From the NCBI RefSeq assembly GCF_041321155.1, contig NZ_JBGGWB010000001.1, positions 186,001 through 250,000 on the forward strand: DNA of 64,000 nucleotides, in the 5' to 3' direction. Positions 54,815 through 63,482 of the stretch are shown in pieces (position 1 is the stretch's first letter; every line of letters starts with the position of its first letter). Under the pieces are notes generated by a model that saw nothing but the letters and a program-made list of their open reading frames with translations, had not been told where the DNA came from and ran no database searches. The position numbers and the translations under genes were made by a program. This DNA is from Sphingomonas sp. IW22 (GTDB lineage Bacteria; Pseudomonadota; Alphaproteobacteria; Sphingomonadales; Sphingomonadaceae).

Positions 54815-55702
54815 TTAGTTCCCGCCTCCCCGGCCACCACGCGTAAAGGCGCGGAGATAATCGTTCTGGGGCGACAGGATGATCGACGTTCCATCGCGCT
54901 CGCCATCGCCATCGGCACCAAAGCTGTAACGATAGGACTGCATCGCCCGATAGAAGTCGTAGAAATCAGCATCCTTGTTGAACGAAGCTGAATAGACGCG
55001 CGCTGCCTCTGCATCGGCATTGGCGCGGATGATCTGCGCTTCACGCAGGCCCTGCGCCTCGATGGTCAGCGCTTCCTGGCGACGTGCCGTCGCCATGCGG
55101 CGCAACGCCGATTCAAGCGGCGTTCCCGTGGGCAGGTCCGCCTTGCGGATCCGCACATCGACGATTTCGGCACCATATTGCCGCGCGACACGGTCGAGCG
55201 CGGTCTGGATATTGTCCATCACCTGCGCACGCTCCGGCGAGAGCAGCATCGCGAAGGGGCGCTTGCCCAGTTCGTTGCGCAGCGCCGAGCTGAGCAGCGG
55301 ACGAAGCTGATCCGCCACGCGCTGTTCGGTATTGGCGGTCGAGCCGGTCGAGATCACCGCCTGAAGCGGGTTTACAACGCGGAACCGGGCAAAGGCGTCG
55401 ACCTCCAGCCGCAACTGATCGGTGGACAAAACGGGCTGGTTGTCCAGCTCGATATCCAGCACCCGCTTGTCGATCCACACGATGCGATCGATGAACGGGA
55501 TACGGGCGACCAAACCGGCACCCGTACGGCCGAACTGCTCCCCGCGCTGATACTGGTTGATCAGCTGGATCGGGTTCTGGAACCGCAGGATCACGGCCTG
55601 TTTTGTTTCCGGCACGATCGCGAACGTGTTGGCCAGAATAACCACCAGCGCCAGCAACAGCACGCCGATGGCCATCGGATTGCGGAACAGACGCGTTCCC
55701 AT
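54815..55702 (-). CDS. hflC: HflC, SPFH modulator of FtsH
   Basis: A 295-residue membrane protein, N-terminal helix about 11-29 and SPFH domain facing the periplasm (TKQAVILRFQNPIQ, LDIELDNQPVLSTDQLRLEVDAF). With HflK it forms a cage around FtsH and limits its proteolysis. A coiled-coil region and Gly-rich tail (RAFTRGGRGGGN) end it. ATG at 55702 overlaps the hflK stop by 1 nt; GTG 55705 is also possible. Confidence 0.94.
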   Translation of the reverse strand: MGTRLFRNPMAIGVLLLALVVILANTFAIVPETKQAVILRFQNPIQLINQYQRGEQFGRTGAGLVARIPFIDRIVWIDKRVLDIELDNQPVLSTDQLRLEVDAFARFRVVNPLQAVISTGSTANTEQRVADQLRPLLSSALRNELGKRPFAMLLSPERAQVMDNIQTALDRVARQYGAEIVDVRIRKADLPTGTPLESALRRMATARRQEALTIEAQGLREAQIIRANADAEAARVYSASFNKDADFYDFYRAMQSYRYSFGADGDGERDGTSIILSPQNDYLRAFTRGGRGGGN

Positions 55703-56838
55703 CACTGGCCTCCCTGATTGGTCTGGGGCTGGGCGGGCGTCGCTTCCTGCACGGCGGGCGGCGTCTCACGACGGCGGCCTGCCGCTTCGGGCAAGGGCAG
55801 ATAGGGGGTCACGCCCGGCGCTTCGATCACCGTCTTGTTCGACTTGGCCAGCACGGCCTCCATCGTTTCGTAATAAAGGCGGCGACGCGTCACTTCGGGT
55901 GCCTGACGATATTGTTCGTAGATCTTGTCGAACTGCGCGGCTTCACCTTGCGCCCGGGCGATGATCTGCTGGGCATAAGCGCGGGCCTGATTCATGTTCG
56001 CCTGTGCCTGCTGCTGCGCGGCGCTGACGGCCTTGAAATCCTCGTCCACGGCCTGGGGTGCCACGGCCTGCTTGATCGCGACGCCCAGCACGCGAACGCC
56101 CGAATTATATTCGTCGAGGATCACTTGCATCCGCTGCATCACCTCGGCCTCGATATTGGTGCGGCCAGCCCCAATCGCTTCGTTCAACGTGGCGCCTGCG
56201 ACCGACGCCCGCATCGCGCTTTCGGCGACCGCGCGCACCGTGTCGCGCGGATTGGCCAGCTGAAATGCGTAATCTTCGGCATTCTGGATGTTCCAGCGGA
56301 CCGAATAGGCCAGATCGATGATGTTCTGATCCTCGGTCAGCATCAGGTTTTCGGTTGCCGCCTGCGGGAAATCCTCAACCCGCGCTTCCTGAACGTCGAT
56401 CTTTTCGACGCTGGCAAAGGGCGCCGGCAGGGTCACCTGGATGCCGGGATTGAGCGTGGTCGAATAACGGCCGAACAGCGAAACCACGCCCTTTTCCTGC
56501 GGCGCGATCGAGTGAAAGGATGTGAACGCCAGCCAGATCAGGACGAAAACGCCGACCACGATCAGCCAGATGCTCTGGCCACCGGGCAAGTGCAGATTGC
56601 CGCCGCCCGGATAGCCGCCGCCCCCGCCACCGCCACCGCCGCGTGCGCGTTTCAGAAACTCGTCCAGCGACGTGGCGTTGGGTTTTGGCCGCCGTCCTTC
56701 GGGCGGGAAGGCCCATGGATTGCGCGGGCCGCCATCGCCGCCCCCGTTGCCGCCATTGCCACCGTTGCCCCAGGGGCCTTTCGGATTGTCGTTTCGGAGC
56801 ACGCCAGCGCGCGCGATCCAGCCCATCCTTCGTGTCAT
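55702..56838 (-). CDS. hflK: HflK, SPFH modulator of FtsH
   Basis: A 378-residue partner of HflC. The first 80 residues are cytoplasmic and low-complexity (tandem GNGG units, a poly-Gly tract after KRAR). A transmembrane helix (about 90-110) precedes the SPFH domain (EKGVVSLFGRYSTTLNPGIQ, AVAESAMRASVAGATLNEAI). The C-terminus is Pro/Gln-rich. ATG at 56838 is used; ATG 56826 is an alternative. It is divergent from the Mrp gene by 70 bp. Confidence 0.94.
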   Translation of the reverse strand: MTRRMGWIARAGVLRNDNPKGPWGNGGNGGNGGGDGGPRNPWAFPPEGRRPKPNATSLDEFLKRARGGGGGGGGGYPGGGNLHLPGGQSIWLIVVGVFVLIWLAFTSFHSIAPQEKGVVSLFGRYSTTLNPGIQVTLPAPFASVEKIDVQEARVEDFPQAATENLMLTEDQNIIDLAYSVRWNIQNAEDYAFQLANPRDTVRAVAESAMRASVAGATLNEAIGAGRTNIEAEVMQRMQVILDEYNSGVRVLGVAIKQAVAPQAVDEDFKAVSAAQQQAQANMNQARAYAQQIIARAQGEAAQFDKIYEQYRQAPEVTRRRLYYETMEAVLAKSNKTVIEAPGVTPYLPLPEAAGRRRETPPAVQEATPAQPQTNQGGQ

Positions 56839-56908
56839 GCCGTCTTTATAGGGGTCCGCGCGCCGATTAACAGTGGCGGGAACGCGGTCAGTGCCTATGT
56901 GCGCGCAC

Positions 56909-57853
56909 ATGAACGCAAAGGATCAGCTCGAAGCCCTGCTCGCCCCCCTCGCCGCCGGTCGCGCGACCGTGCGAGTCGACGGTGCGCGCGCCAGCATCAT
57001 TCTGGACGTAACCGGCCTTCCCCCCGCCGCTCGCGATACCCTTGCCGCTGATATCGAAGCCGTGGCGACGGGGGTACCGGGGATCGAGACGGTGCGCGTT
57101 GCGCAGACCAGCCAGCGCGTCACTCGCCGCCTGATCGCGGTCGCCAGCGGCAAGGGCGGGGTCGGGAAATCGACCGTTTCCACCAATCTGGCCGTCGCGC
57201 TGGCTGCGTCGGGCCGTGCCGTGGGTATGGTGGACGCCGATATTTACGGCCCCTCCCAGCCCCGACTGCTGGGTATCGACGGCATCAAGCCCGAAGCGCG
57301 CGACAACAAACTGGTGCCCGTCCCGTCGCCGCACGGTGTGCCCCTGCTGTCGGTCGGGCAGCTTGTTCCGCCGGAAAAGGCGCTGGCATGGCGGGGGCCA
57401 ATGGCCACCAACGCGCTCACGCAGCTGCTCGACGGAAATTGGGACGGGACCGACACGCTCGTCGTCGATATGCCGCCCGGCACCGGCGACGTGCAGCTGA
57501 CGATGATCCAAAAACACAAACCCGCAGGCGTGGTGATCGTATCGACGCCGCAGGATCTGGCGCTGATCGACGCGCGGCGCGCGATCGACCTGTTCGGACA
57601 GGCGGGCGTGCCCGTCATCGGGCTGGTCGAGAATATGTCGGGCTATGCCTGTCCGCATTGTGGGGAGGTTTCGGATCCGTTCGGGACTGGCGGCGCGGAG
57701 CGGGCGGCGACCGATCTGGGCATCCCCTTTCTCGGCCGGGTGCCGCTGACCATGGCTATTCGCCAGGCGTCGGATGCGGGGAACGTGGGGGAGCGCGCGG
57801 CGTTCGACGCCATTGCCGCCCTTGTGGGCGAATGGATCGACCGACAGGGATGA
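56909..57853 (+). CDS. Mrp/NBP35-family iron-sulfur carrier ATPase
   Basis: A 314-residue P-loop ATPase that carries and transfers [4Fe-4S] clusters. Deviant Walker A SGKGGVGKST (about 80-89); GMVDADIYGPSQP; the dimer-interface cluster motif YACPHCGE (CXXC). The N-terminal DUF59-like part (about 1-70) is reduced. ATG at 56909 is taken; ATG 56897 is in frame. Paired with the CoA-binding gene 4 bp downstream. Confidence 0.93.
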   Translation: MNAKDQLEALLAPLAAGRATVRVDGARASIILDVTGLPPAARDTLAADIEAVATGVPGIETVRVAQTSQRVTRRLIAVASGKGGVGKSTVSTNLAVALAASGRAVGMVDADIYGPSQPRLLGIDGIKPEARDNKLVPVPSPHGVPLLSVGQLVPPEKALAWRGPMATNALTQLLDGNWDGTDTLVVDMPPGTGDVQLTMIQKHKPAGVVIVSTPQDLALIDARRAIDLFGQAGVPVIGLVENMSGYACPHCGEVSDPFGTGGAERAATDLGIPFLGRVPLTMAIRQASDAGNVGERAAFDAIAALVGEWIDRQG

Positions 57854-57857
57854 CGTG

Positions 57858-58286
57858 ATGCCGCTGACCACTGACGACGATATTCGCACGCTGCTGGAAT
57901 CAGCGCGCACCATTGCTGTGGTCGGCGCGTCCGATCGGGCGAACAGGCCCAGCTATGGCGTGATGAGGACGCTGCAGGCCCATGGCTATCGCGTGATCCC
58001 CGTCAATCCGCAGATTACGGGCGAGCATGTGCACGGCGAGTTCGTATTTCGCGACCTGTCGCAACTGGGCGATTCGATCGACATCGTCGACATCTTCCGC
58101 AATTCGGCGGCAGCTGGAGAGGCCGTCGATCAGGCCATCGCCGCCGGGGCGAAGGCGGTTTGGATGCAGCTGGGTGTCATCAACCACGAAGCCGCGGCGC
58201 GCGCCGAAGCGGCTGGGTTGAAGGTGGTAACGGATCGCTGTCCCGCGATCGAATTGCGACGGCTGGCGATCGCCCCCGTCGCCTGA
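57858..58286 (+). CDS. CoA-binding protein (YccU-like)
   Basis: A 142-residue Rossmann-fold CoA-binding-domain protein. Motifs IAVVGASDRANRPSYGVM, VIPVNPQITGEHVHGE and AKAVWMQLGVINHEAA match the succinyl-CoA-ligase-type CoA-binding family. The role is unknown; it often accompanies metabolic or Fe-S genes. The ATG at 57858 follows the Mrp stop by 4 bp. Confidence 0.88.
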   Translation: MPLTTDDDIRTLLESARTIAVVGASDRANRPSYGVMRTLQAHGYRVIPVNPQITGEHVHGEFVFRDLSQLGDSIDIVDIFRNSAAAGEAVDQAIAAGAKAVWMQLGVINHEAAARAEAAGLKVVTDRCPAIELRRLAIAPVA

Positions 58287-58305
58287 GCCACCGGGCGGGC
58301 AGCGA

Positions 58306-58422
58306 TCAGCTGATCGAGCCCGCAACCGGATTGAGCAGATAGATCAGCGCCGAAGTGACACAAAACGCGGCGGCGCCGATCCGAAAGCTTGTGCTGGCCG
58401 GTTTCGGCGTCCGCGCGCTCAT
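58306..58422 (-). CDS. 38-residue membrane miniprotein
   Basis: A short ORF with one transmembrane helix (FRIGAAAFCVTSALIYLLNP) and a basic N-terminus. Its ATG overlaps the stop codon of the upstream miniprotein gene by 4 bp (ATGA at 58419-58422), the same coupling as in longer operons here. Too short for standard gene finding; I do not recognise the family. Confidence 0.6.
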   Translation of the reverse strand: MSARTPKPASTSFRIGAAAFCVTSALIYLLNPVAGSIS

Positions 58423-58526
58423 GCCAGCGGAACCGACGGCGCCGACGCGACGACGAGGATTGCGGTGAAGAAAAGCGCCGCAGCCATCGACGCGACCGAG
58501 TTCTTGAGCGAAGCCGTACGAAGCAT
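58419..58526 (-). CDS. 35-residue membrane miniprotein
   Basis: A short ORF with a basic N-terminus (MLRTASLKNS) and a hydrophobic helix (MAAALFFTAILVVASAP). AGGGAA lies about 8 nt upstream of the ATG, a good SD. It is coupled to the 38-residue gene by 4 bp. The pair lies between the CoA-binding gene and the diguanylate cyclase gene, which is upstream on the same strand. Confidence 0.6.
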   Translation of the reverse strand: MLRTASLKNSVASMAAALFFTAILVVASAPSVPLA

Positions 58527-58679
58527 GATCAAATTCCCTTTTGTCGGAACGCCGGACCATCCCGCGACCGATGCAGGGGCGTTTGCACGGCGCGTGCCAA
58601 ATCACGAAAGGCGCGCAATCGCGCCATTTCGCGCGCAACACTTGGGAGTTTTCGCCAAACCGCCGGTGATTTTCACCGA

Positions 58680-59738
58680 TCAGATGGAAACGTCACCATC
58701 CACGAAGATGCAGTCGCGACCGGACGCCTTCGCTGCATAGAGGAGCGCGTCGGCACGTTCGAATACCTTCGCAAGTGGCTCGTTCGCCAGCGCCAGGCTG
58801 ATGCCGGTCGAAAAGGTGACGGTGCCGATCAGCACGTCGCTTTCGCGCAGCCGGAACCGCTTGCGCCCGATGTTGATCCGCGCTTCCTCGATCACGGCAA
58901 CCGCATCCGCAATGCTGCCGTCAAACAGGATCGCGAATTCCTCACCCCCGTGCCGTGCGACGAAATGGCCGGCGCAAGCCTCGGACAGCGCCGCCGAAAT
59001 GGCGCACAGCACCCGGTCGCCCACGGTATGCCCGAAACGGTCGTTGACGTGCTTGAAATGGTCCACGTCGCACACCGCAACGCACGGCGTCTGGCCCGCC
59101 GCAATGCGTTCGGCATAGGTTTCTTCAAAGGCGCGGCGGTTCGGCAAGCCGGTTAGCGGATCGCTGAGCGCGTCCCCGCGTGCCGCCTCAAGCGCGCGAC
59201 GCAGTTCCTCCGCCTCGCGATGCGCCTCCTCCAGCCGACGCTCGGCTTCGCGAACACGGGCGATCATCGCTGCGGTGATGCGTGAAACATCCTCCACAAA
59301 GGGCGGCGACGCGCCCTGTTCAGCGCGTGAGCGTTCAATGGCGTCGGCACTGGCGATCAGGTCGCGACCGAAATCGCGCGCCTGTGTGTGCATCCGCACG
59401 ACGACGTCGGTAAACCCGTCCATCTGGGCCTGCGCACGGGCGGCGAGCAGCTCTGCGGCTTCGGTAACCTGCTGCGAATCGGCGGCAAGCTGGCTGTGCT
59501 CGACCTTCATGCCCAGTTCGTCCAGGTCGCGCTGCGTCAGACGCACGCCGCCATCGGTCCGCGCGGCAACCTCCTGAGCCAACGCGCTGTCGGTTTCGGT
59601 CACGACGGCATAGGCAATGGCATAGTTTGCGGGGCTGGGTTCGATCCGCTGTGCGACCAGAAACTCCCCGATTCGCTGATACAGCGCCGGCGACTTCTGC
59701 GCCGAAGCGACAGCGTCAGACTGCTGAAGCGGCGCCAT
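58680..59738 (-). CDS. GGDEF diguanylate cyclase
   Basis: A 352-residue cytoplasmic protein: an N-terminal helical region (about 20-185) and a GGDEF domain with DPLTGLPNRRAF, CDVDHFKHVNDRFGH and GGEEF (264-268). The full active-site signature suggests it makes c-di-GMP. The product-inhibition RXXD five residues before GGEEF reads CAGH, so no I-site is present. ATG at 59738 is used; a TTG three codons upstream with GGGGGA before it is possible. It may regulate attachment or motility; the pilus cluster is 9 kb away. Confidence 0.9.
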   Translation of the reverse strand: MAPLQQSDAVASAQKSPALYQRIGEFLVAQRIEPSPANYAIAYAVVTETDSALAQEVAARTDGGVRLTQRDLDELGMKVEHSQLAADSQQVTEAAELLAARAQAQMDGFTDVVVRMHTQARDFGRDLIASADAIERSRAEQGASPPFVEDVSRITAAMIARVREAERRLEEAHREAEELRRALEAARGDALSDPLTGLPNRRAFEETYAERIAAGQTPCVAVCDVDHFKHVNDRFGHTVGDRVLCAISAALSEACAGHFVARHGGEEFAILFDGSIADAVAVIEEARINIGRKRFRLRESDVLIGTVTFSTGISLALANEPLAKVFERADALLYAAKASGRDCIFVDGDVSI

Positions 59739-59861
59739 CCTCTTCAAAACATCCCCCTGCACGAACCAGACCGTCCGGCCCGACCCCCAGACCGTTAGCC
59801 ACAAATACCTAACAACCCGTCAGCGCGCGGGCGCCGACGTGTCATGTTTTTGCGGATTCGA

Positions 59862-60401
59862 TCAGTTGCGGCTGAGCCCGCGTACCGCAGCCAGTGTCGA
59901 GCGCACATGATCGACCGGGTTCATGTCGCTATGCGCGAACACCACCTTGCCGTCGCGTGCGATGACATAGCTGGTCCGGTCGCTCATCGTCCGTGTCATG
60001 CCGGGGCGATCGAGCAGGACGTCATATTCGCGCATCAGCTCCGGCGTTGCCGTGGCAACGGGAAAGCGGCCGGCGCAATGTTCGTTCGAGAATTTCTGAA
60101 GCTGCGGCAGCGTGTCGGCCGACATGCCGATCACGCGCGCACCCGCCGCGCGAAATTGCGGCATCGCTTCGGCAAAGGCCTTTGCCTCGGCATTACAGCC
60201 GGAGGTGAAGGCGGCGGGGAAGAAATACAGCACCACTGGCCCATGGCGCAGCTGTTCGTTCAGGTGCAGGCGAAACGGCTTTCCGGCCAACGCGCCCTGG
60301 GTTGTGAAATCGGGCGCCTTCACGCCCGGCGCCAACGCTGCCCCTGCCGGTAACGCCGCAACCGCCATGGCTGCAACCAATGCCAAACGAACCACGCGCA
60401 T
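59862..60401 (-). CDS. Exported peroxiredoxin (AhpC/TSA, BCP-like)
   Basis: A 179-residue thioredoxin-fold peroxidase with a signal peptide (about 1-23), so periplasmic. The peroxidatic cysteine is Cys69 (FFPAAFTSGCNAEAKAF) and a possible resolving Cys109 is in NEHCAGRF. DRTSYVIARDGKVVFAHSDM closes the fold. ATG at 60401 is preceded by GGAGGAAT. The upstream extension is out of protein character. It should reduce H2O2 or lipid peroxides. Confidence 0.9.
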   Translation of the reverse strand: MRVVRLALVAAMAVAALPAGAALAPGVKAPDFTTQGALAGKPFRLHLNEQLRHGPVVLYFFPAAFTSGCNAEAKAFAEAMPQFRAAGARVIGMSADTLPQLQKFSNEHCAGRFPVATATPELMREYDVLLDRPGMTRTMSDRTSYVIARDGKVVFAHSDMNPVDHVRSTLAAVRGLSRN

Positions 60402-60453
60402 CGACGATTCCTCCCTGTAAGGATACGCTAGCCCCACATGGAGCGACTGTCGA

Positions 60454-61527
60454 TTACCGAGTGAGTGCGATCCCCAGCCGCGCATGGGTGTCGCGCCTGT
60501 CATACTGGTCCAGCGCCTCGCCATAGCCGGTATAGACCTGACCGAAAGCATGGATGCCGAGGCCGAACCCCAGACGTGCCAAGGGGTGGGACAGAAACAG
60601 TTCCGCCGCCCCGCGCCCCGTGCCGGGATTGCCGCGCGCAACCAGTTGCAGCTTCACCCCGTCGGTGCGCCCGATGGCCGCGCCGATCTGGCCATAGCCC
60701 ATATAGCGTTCGATATCGTCGGCCACGCCCTGCTTGCCGACATAGAACCACAGCTGCGGCGTGACTTCGCCATACCAGCGGTCGCCCAGGTCGAAGCGGC
60801 GCGTGACGCGGGCATAGATGCGGTTGACGTCGATCGAACCGACATCGCCCCGCCCGTTGGAATCATGGGCATAGCCGATTGCCGCGACCGCATCCTGCGA
60901 CAGTGGCATCTCGTAAAACACTTCCGGGCTGTAGTTGGTCGATACGAACGGCCCCGACGGCAAGTCGACACGCCAGAACATCGTCTGCGTCCACGCGAAA
61001 CGCAGTCCATTAAGCGCGCCATTGGTTTCAAAGGGTTGGAAGGCAAAGCTCAATTGCAGCTTGCCGCCCGCATCTTCCAGACCGAATGCCCCATAGGTGG
61101 GTCGATAAGGCGTGAAGCGACGCGCAATCGCCGATGCGGTGCCGGCGGAACCCAGCACTTCCTGTTCCCGCGACGCCGCGACAGCATCGGCAGCCTCACG
61201 CTCCGGCGTGTCGGGCACGGGCGCCGCCACTTCCGCCACGCTGATCGTCGCGGGACGATAGCGCGCCTTGCCAAAGCCGCCCGGCGGCACGGGCAGCAAT
61301 GCCGGCCCTTCCCGCTCCAGCTTCAGGCGCGTTCCGTCGGCGGCTGTGACCTCAAGCCGTTCGGGCGCCTTCGGGTCGATGGGCGTATCGCCCTCGTTCG
61401 GAAAAAAGACCAAGACCCCGCTCTCGCTTGCAGCGGTGGCAGAGGGGGGCTGCTGTGGCACGGGCGCGATCTGGGCCAGGGCCGGGGCGGCGCTGGCGAT
61501 AGCGGGCAGGAACAGGATCAGGCGCAT
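60454..61527 (-). CDS. pldA: Outer-membrane phospholipase A (OMPLA)
   Basis: A 357-residue outer-membrane beta-barrel with a signal peptide (about 1-18). The catalytic motif is YAHDSNGRG (His221, Ser223, Asn224), matching the HXSNG dyad of PldA, and YGEVTPQLWFYVG is a typical barrel strand. An N-terminal periplasmic extension of about 115 residues (to PDTPEREAADA) is longer than in enterobacterial PldA. It removes mislocalised phospholipids from the outer leaflet. Confidence 0.9.
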   Translation of the reverse strand: MRLILFLPAIASAAPALAQIAPVPQQPPSATAASESGVLVFFPNEGDTPIDPKAPERLEVTAADGTRLKLEREGPALLPVPPGGFGKARYRPATISVAEVAAPVPDTPEREAADAVAASREQEVLGSAGTASAIARRFTPYRPTYGAFGLEDAGGKLQLSFAFQPFETNGALNGLRFAWTQTMFWRVDLPSGPFVSTNYSPEVFYEMPLSQDAVAAIGYAHDSNGRGDVGSIDVNRIYARVTRRFDLGDRWYGEVTPQLWFYVGKQGVADDIERYMGYGQIGAAIGRTDGVKLQLVARGNPGTGRGAAELFLSHPLARLGFGLGIHAFGQVYTGYGEALDQYDRRDTHARLGIALTR

Positions 61528-61575
61528 CGGAACACCATTGCCACGACGATATGACGGTTGAGCACACGAACGCGA

Positions 61576-62199
61576 TCAGCCCACGGCGCGGCTGTGCGTA
61601 GCGAGTGACGCTGGGCCGACCGGCTTTTGCTCCCCACGCGAATAGGTGCCGGTCAGCACACCCGCTGCCAGCACACGACCGCTCATGGCCTTCAGCATGG
61701 CCGATCGGCTGGGATTGCGTCTAAGGTCGGGCCCATCGGCCAGCGCGAACAGCTGAAACGCATAATGGTGGACGCCGTGCCCGGTGGGCGGGTCGGGCGG
61801 CAGCCAGCCTTCTGCAAAATAACTGTTGCGGCCCACATCATGCCCCTCGCCCGCGCCATCCGCGACGATCGCGCCTTCCTTCAGATCGCCCTCACCCGGC
61901 GGCAGATCCCAGACCACGGCATGAACCAGCGGCGAGGGTGTCGGCGCATCGGCATCCTCGACCAGCAGGGCCAGCCGCACCGCCTCTTTCGGCACTCCGG
62001 TCCAGAACAGGGGCGGCGACACGCCCTCCCCATCGGCCGTAAAGCGTTCGGGCAGGCGCGCGCCATTGGCAAATGCCGGGCTGGCCAGATGCAGCGACGC
62101 GAACGTTCCCAGCCCCGGCTGAACGATTGCCAGCTTTTCCTCGCCTGCGCGCAACCCCTTCAGCGCCTTGCCAAGCCACGAGGGGACGTGTTCCAGCAT
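61576..62199 (-). CDS. YbhB/YbcL-type PEBP family protein
   Basis: A 207-residue Raf-kinase-inhibitor-like (PEBP) protein. Core motifs: FTADGEGVSPPLFWTGVP, LALLVEDADAPTPSPLVHAV, and PPDPPTGHGVHHYAFQLFAL. An N-terminal extension of about 35 residues precedes the core and has no signal peptide. Bacterial members have no proven role. It lies 1 bp after the GST gene's end on the same strand. Confidence 0.9.
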   Translation of the reverse strand: MLEHVPSWLGKALKGLRAGEEKLAIVQPGLGTFASLHLASPAFANGARLPERFTADGEGVSPPLFWTGVPKEAVRLALLVEDADAPTPSPLVHAVVWDLPPGEGDLKEGAIVADGAGEGHDVGRNSYFAEGWLPPDPPTGHGVHHYAFQLFALADGPDLRRNPSRSAMLKAMSGRVLAAGVLTGTYSRGEQKPVGPASLATHSRAVG

Positions 62200-62200
62200 G

Positions 62201-62875
62201 TCAGAGGTCCAGTTTCTCGTAATCGGCGTGGGGCGCGATCACTTCCATGCGTTCGGCCAATAGCGGGCGGAAACTGGGGCGGCTTTTCATGCCGACATAC
62301 CAGCGCTTGCTCGGCTCATGGCTTTTCCAGTCGATGCCGCCCAGATAATCGGCGACCGAAATCTGCGCCGCCGCCGCCAGATCGGCTAGGCTCATCGTCG
62401 CACCTGCCAGCCATTGCCGGTGGTCCAGCAGATAATCGATATAGTCGAGATGCGCGACCGCCGCTTTCATCGCCTCTCGCAGGCGCCCGGAATCGGGGGA
62501 GGTTCGCAGCACCAGCCGCTTCTCCATCCGCTCCGTCAAAAGCGGCCGGGTGATGTCGCGATAGAAATGAACGTCGAACCACGTCACCAGCCGCCGGATT
62601 TCCGCCCGATCCGCCGCCGTGCCGTTCAGCATCGCCGACTTTTCGACCGTTTCCTCAAAATATTCACAGATCGCCATCGAATCGATCATCGGGCGGCCGC
62701 CGCGCTCGCTATGCACCATCACCGGCGTTTCGCCGGCAGGATTCATGTCGAGAAATTCGTCGCGCCGCAGCCATGGCGACTCGCGCACCGGCTCATAGCC
62801 AACGCCCTTCTCGGCCAGCAGCAGCCGGACCTTGCGGGAAAAGGGACACAGGGGGAACTGGTAGAGAAGCCACAT
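62201..62875 (-). CDS. Glutathione S-transferase family protein
   Basis: A 224-residue GST. The thioredoxin-like N-domain has YQFPLCPFSRKVRLLLAEKG (Cys10, Ser13 position) and NPAGETPVMVH; the C-domain has HRQWLAGATMSLADLAAAAQISVADYL. ATG at 62875 starts MWLLYQ; the longer frame is rejected. No specific substrate is evident. Confidence 0.9.
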   Translation of the reverse strand: MWLLYQFPLCPFSRKVRLLLAEKGVGYEPVRESPWLRRDEFLDMNPAGETPVMVHSERGGRPMIDSMAICEYFEETVEKSAMLNGTAADRAEIRRLVTWFDVHFYRDITRPLLTERMEKRLVLRTSPDSGRLREAMKAAVAHLDYIDYLLDHRQWLAGATMSLADLAAAAQISVADYLGGIDWKSHEPSKRWYVGMKSRPSFRPLLAERMEVIAPHADYEKLDL

Positions 62876-62923
62876 ACTTGTTCTGTTAATGACGCCGCCG
62901 GACGAGGGAAAGGGGCGAGTGGC

Positions 62924-63478
62924 GTGACAAGCGTGATATGGCTGGCGGCGGCGTGGGTGATGGCGCTTTTGCGCGGATCGCACGGCGCGCGCGTCGCGGC
63001 GTTGCTGGCAGCCTGTGTCGCCGGAACGACGTTTCCAGACCTCGATTTCAACCTGTTGCTCACCCATCGAAGCGCCGTGACGCACAGTGTGCTGGTGCCG
63101 CTGTTGCTGCTCGCATGGACGCGCGCACGGGCGATCGCGCCGGGGCTGACGATGGGAATGGGCTTTCACCTGGCCGCCGATTGTTTTCCCAACGCGATGC
63201 GCGGCTATGCCACGGTCAAGCTGCCGCTGTTCGGCTCGATCGGGGCCGACGCGTCCTATCTGTGGCTGGGCGCCAATGCGCTGGTCGCCTTTGCGGCGGG
63301 GCTGGCGCTGCTGGATCGTTCGCTGCCGCGCGGGTGGCGCGTTGCCGCCTTGGCCGGATATGCGGCGATCGGCACGTCCTATCTGTTCGTCACCGATGGC
63401 GGCTGGCCCGCGCTGGCCATCTTTGCCGCTGCCGGGTGGCTGGCGGTGCGCCGACGCAAGGCCGCGCGCACCGCCTGA
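62924..63478 (+). CDS. Membrane-bound YdjM-like metal-dependent hydrolase family protein
   Basis: A 184-residue integral membrane protein with five or so helices. The cytoplasmic-face motif TTFPDLDFNLLLTHRSAVTHS with later GFHLAADCFPN gives the Asp/His pattern of the YdjM/DUF457-type family. GTG at 62924 is the likely start. It ends 4 bp before the convergent gltB gene. The substrate is unknown. Confidence 0.72.
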   Translation: MTSVIWLAAAWVMALLRGSHGARVAALLAACVAGTTFPDLDFNLLLTHRSAVTHSVLVPLLLLAWTRARAIAPGLTMGMGFHLAADCFPNAMRGYATVKLPLFGSIGADASYLWLGANALVAFAAGLALLDRSLPRGWRVAALAGYAAIGTSYLFVTDGGWPALAIFAAAGWLAVRRRKAARTA

Positions 63479-63482
63479 TCCG

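Noticed and set aside
53034..54818. 594-codon plus-strand open frame
   Set aside because: Antisense to the degP-like gene with its full catalytic triad; the translation is Arg/Asp-rich shadow sequence.
59794..59813. GTTAG-N10-CTAAC inverted repeat upstream of the diguanylate cyclase gene
   Set aside because: A 5-bp repeat is too short to support as an operator without a second copy.
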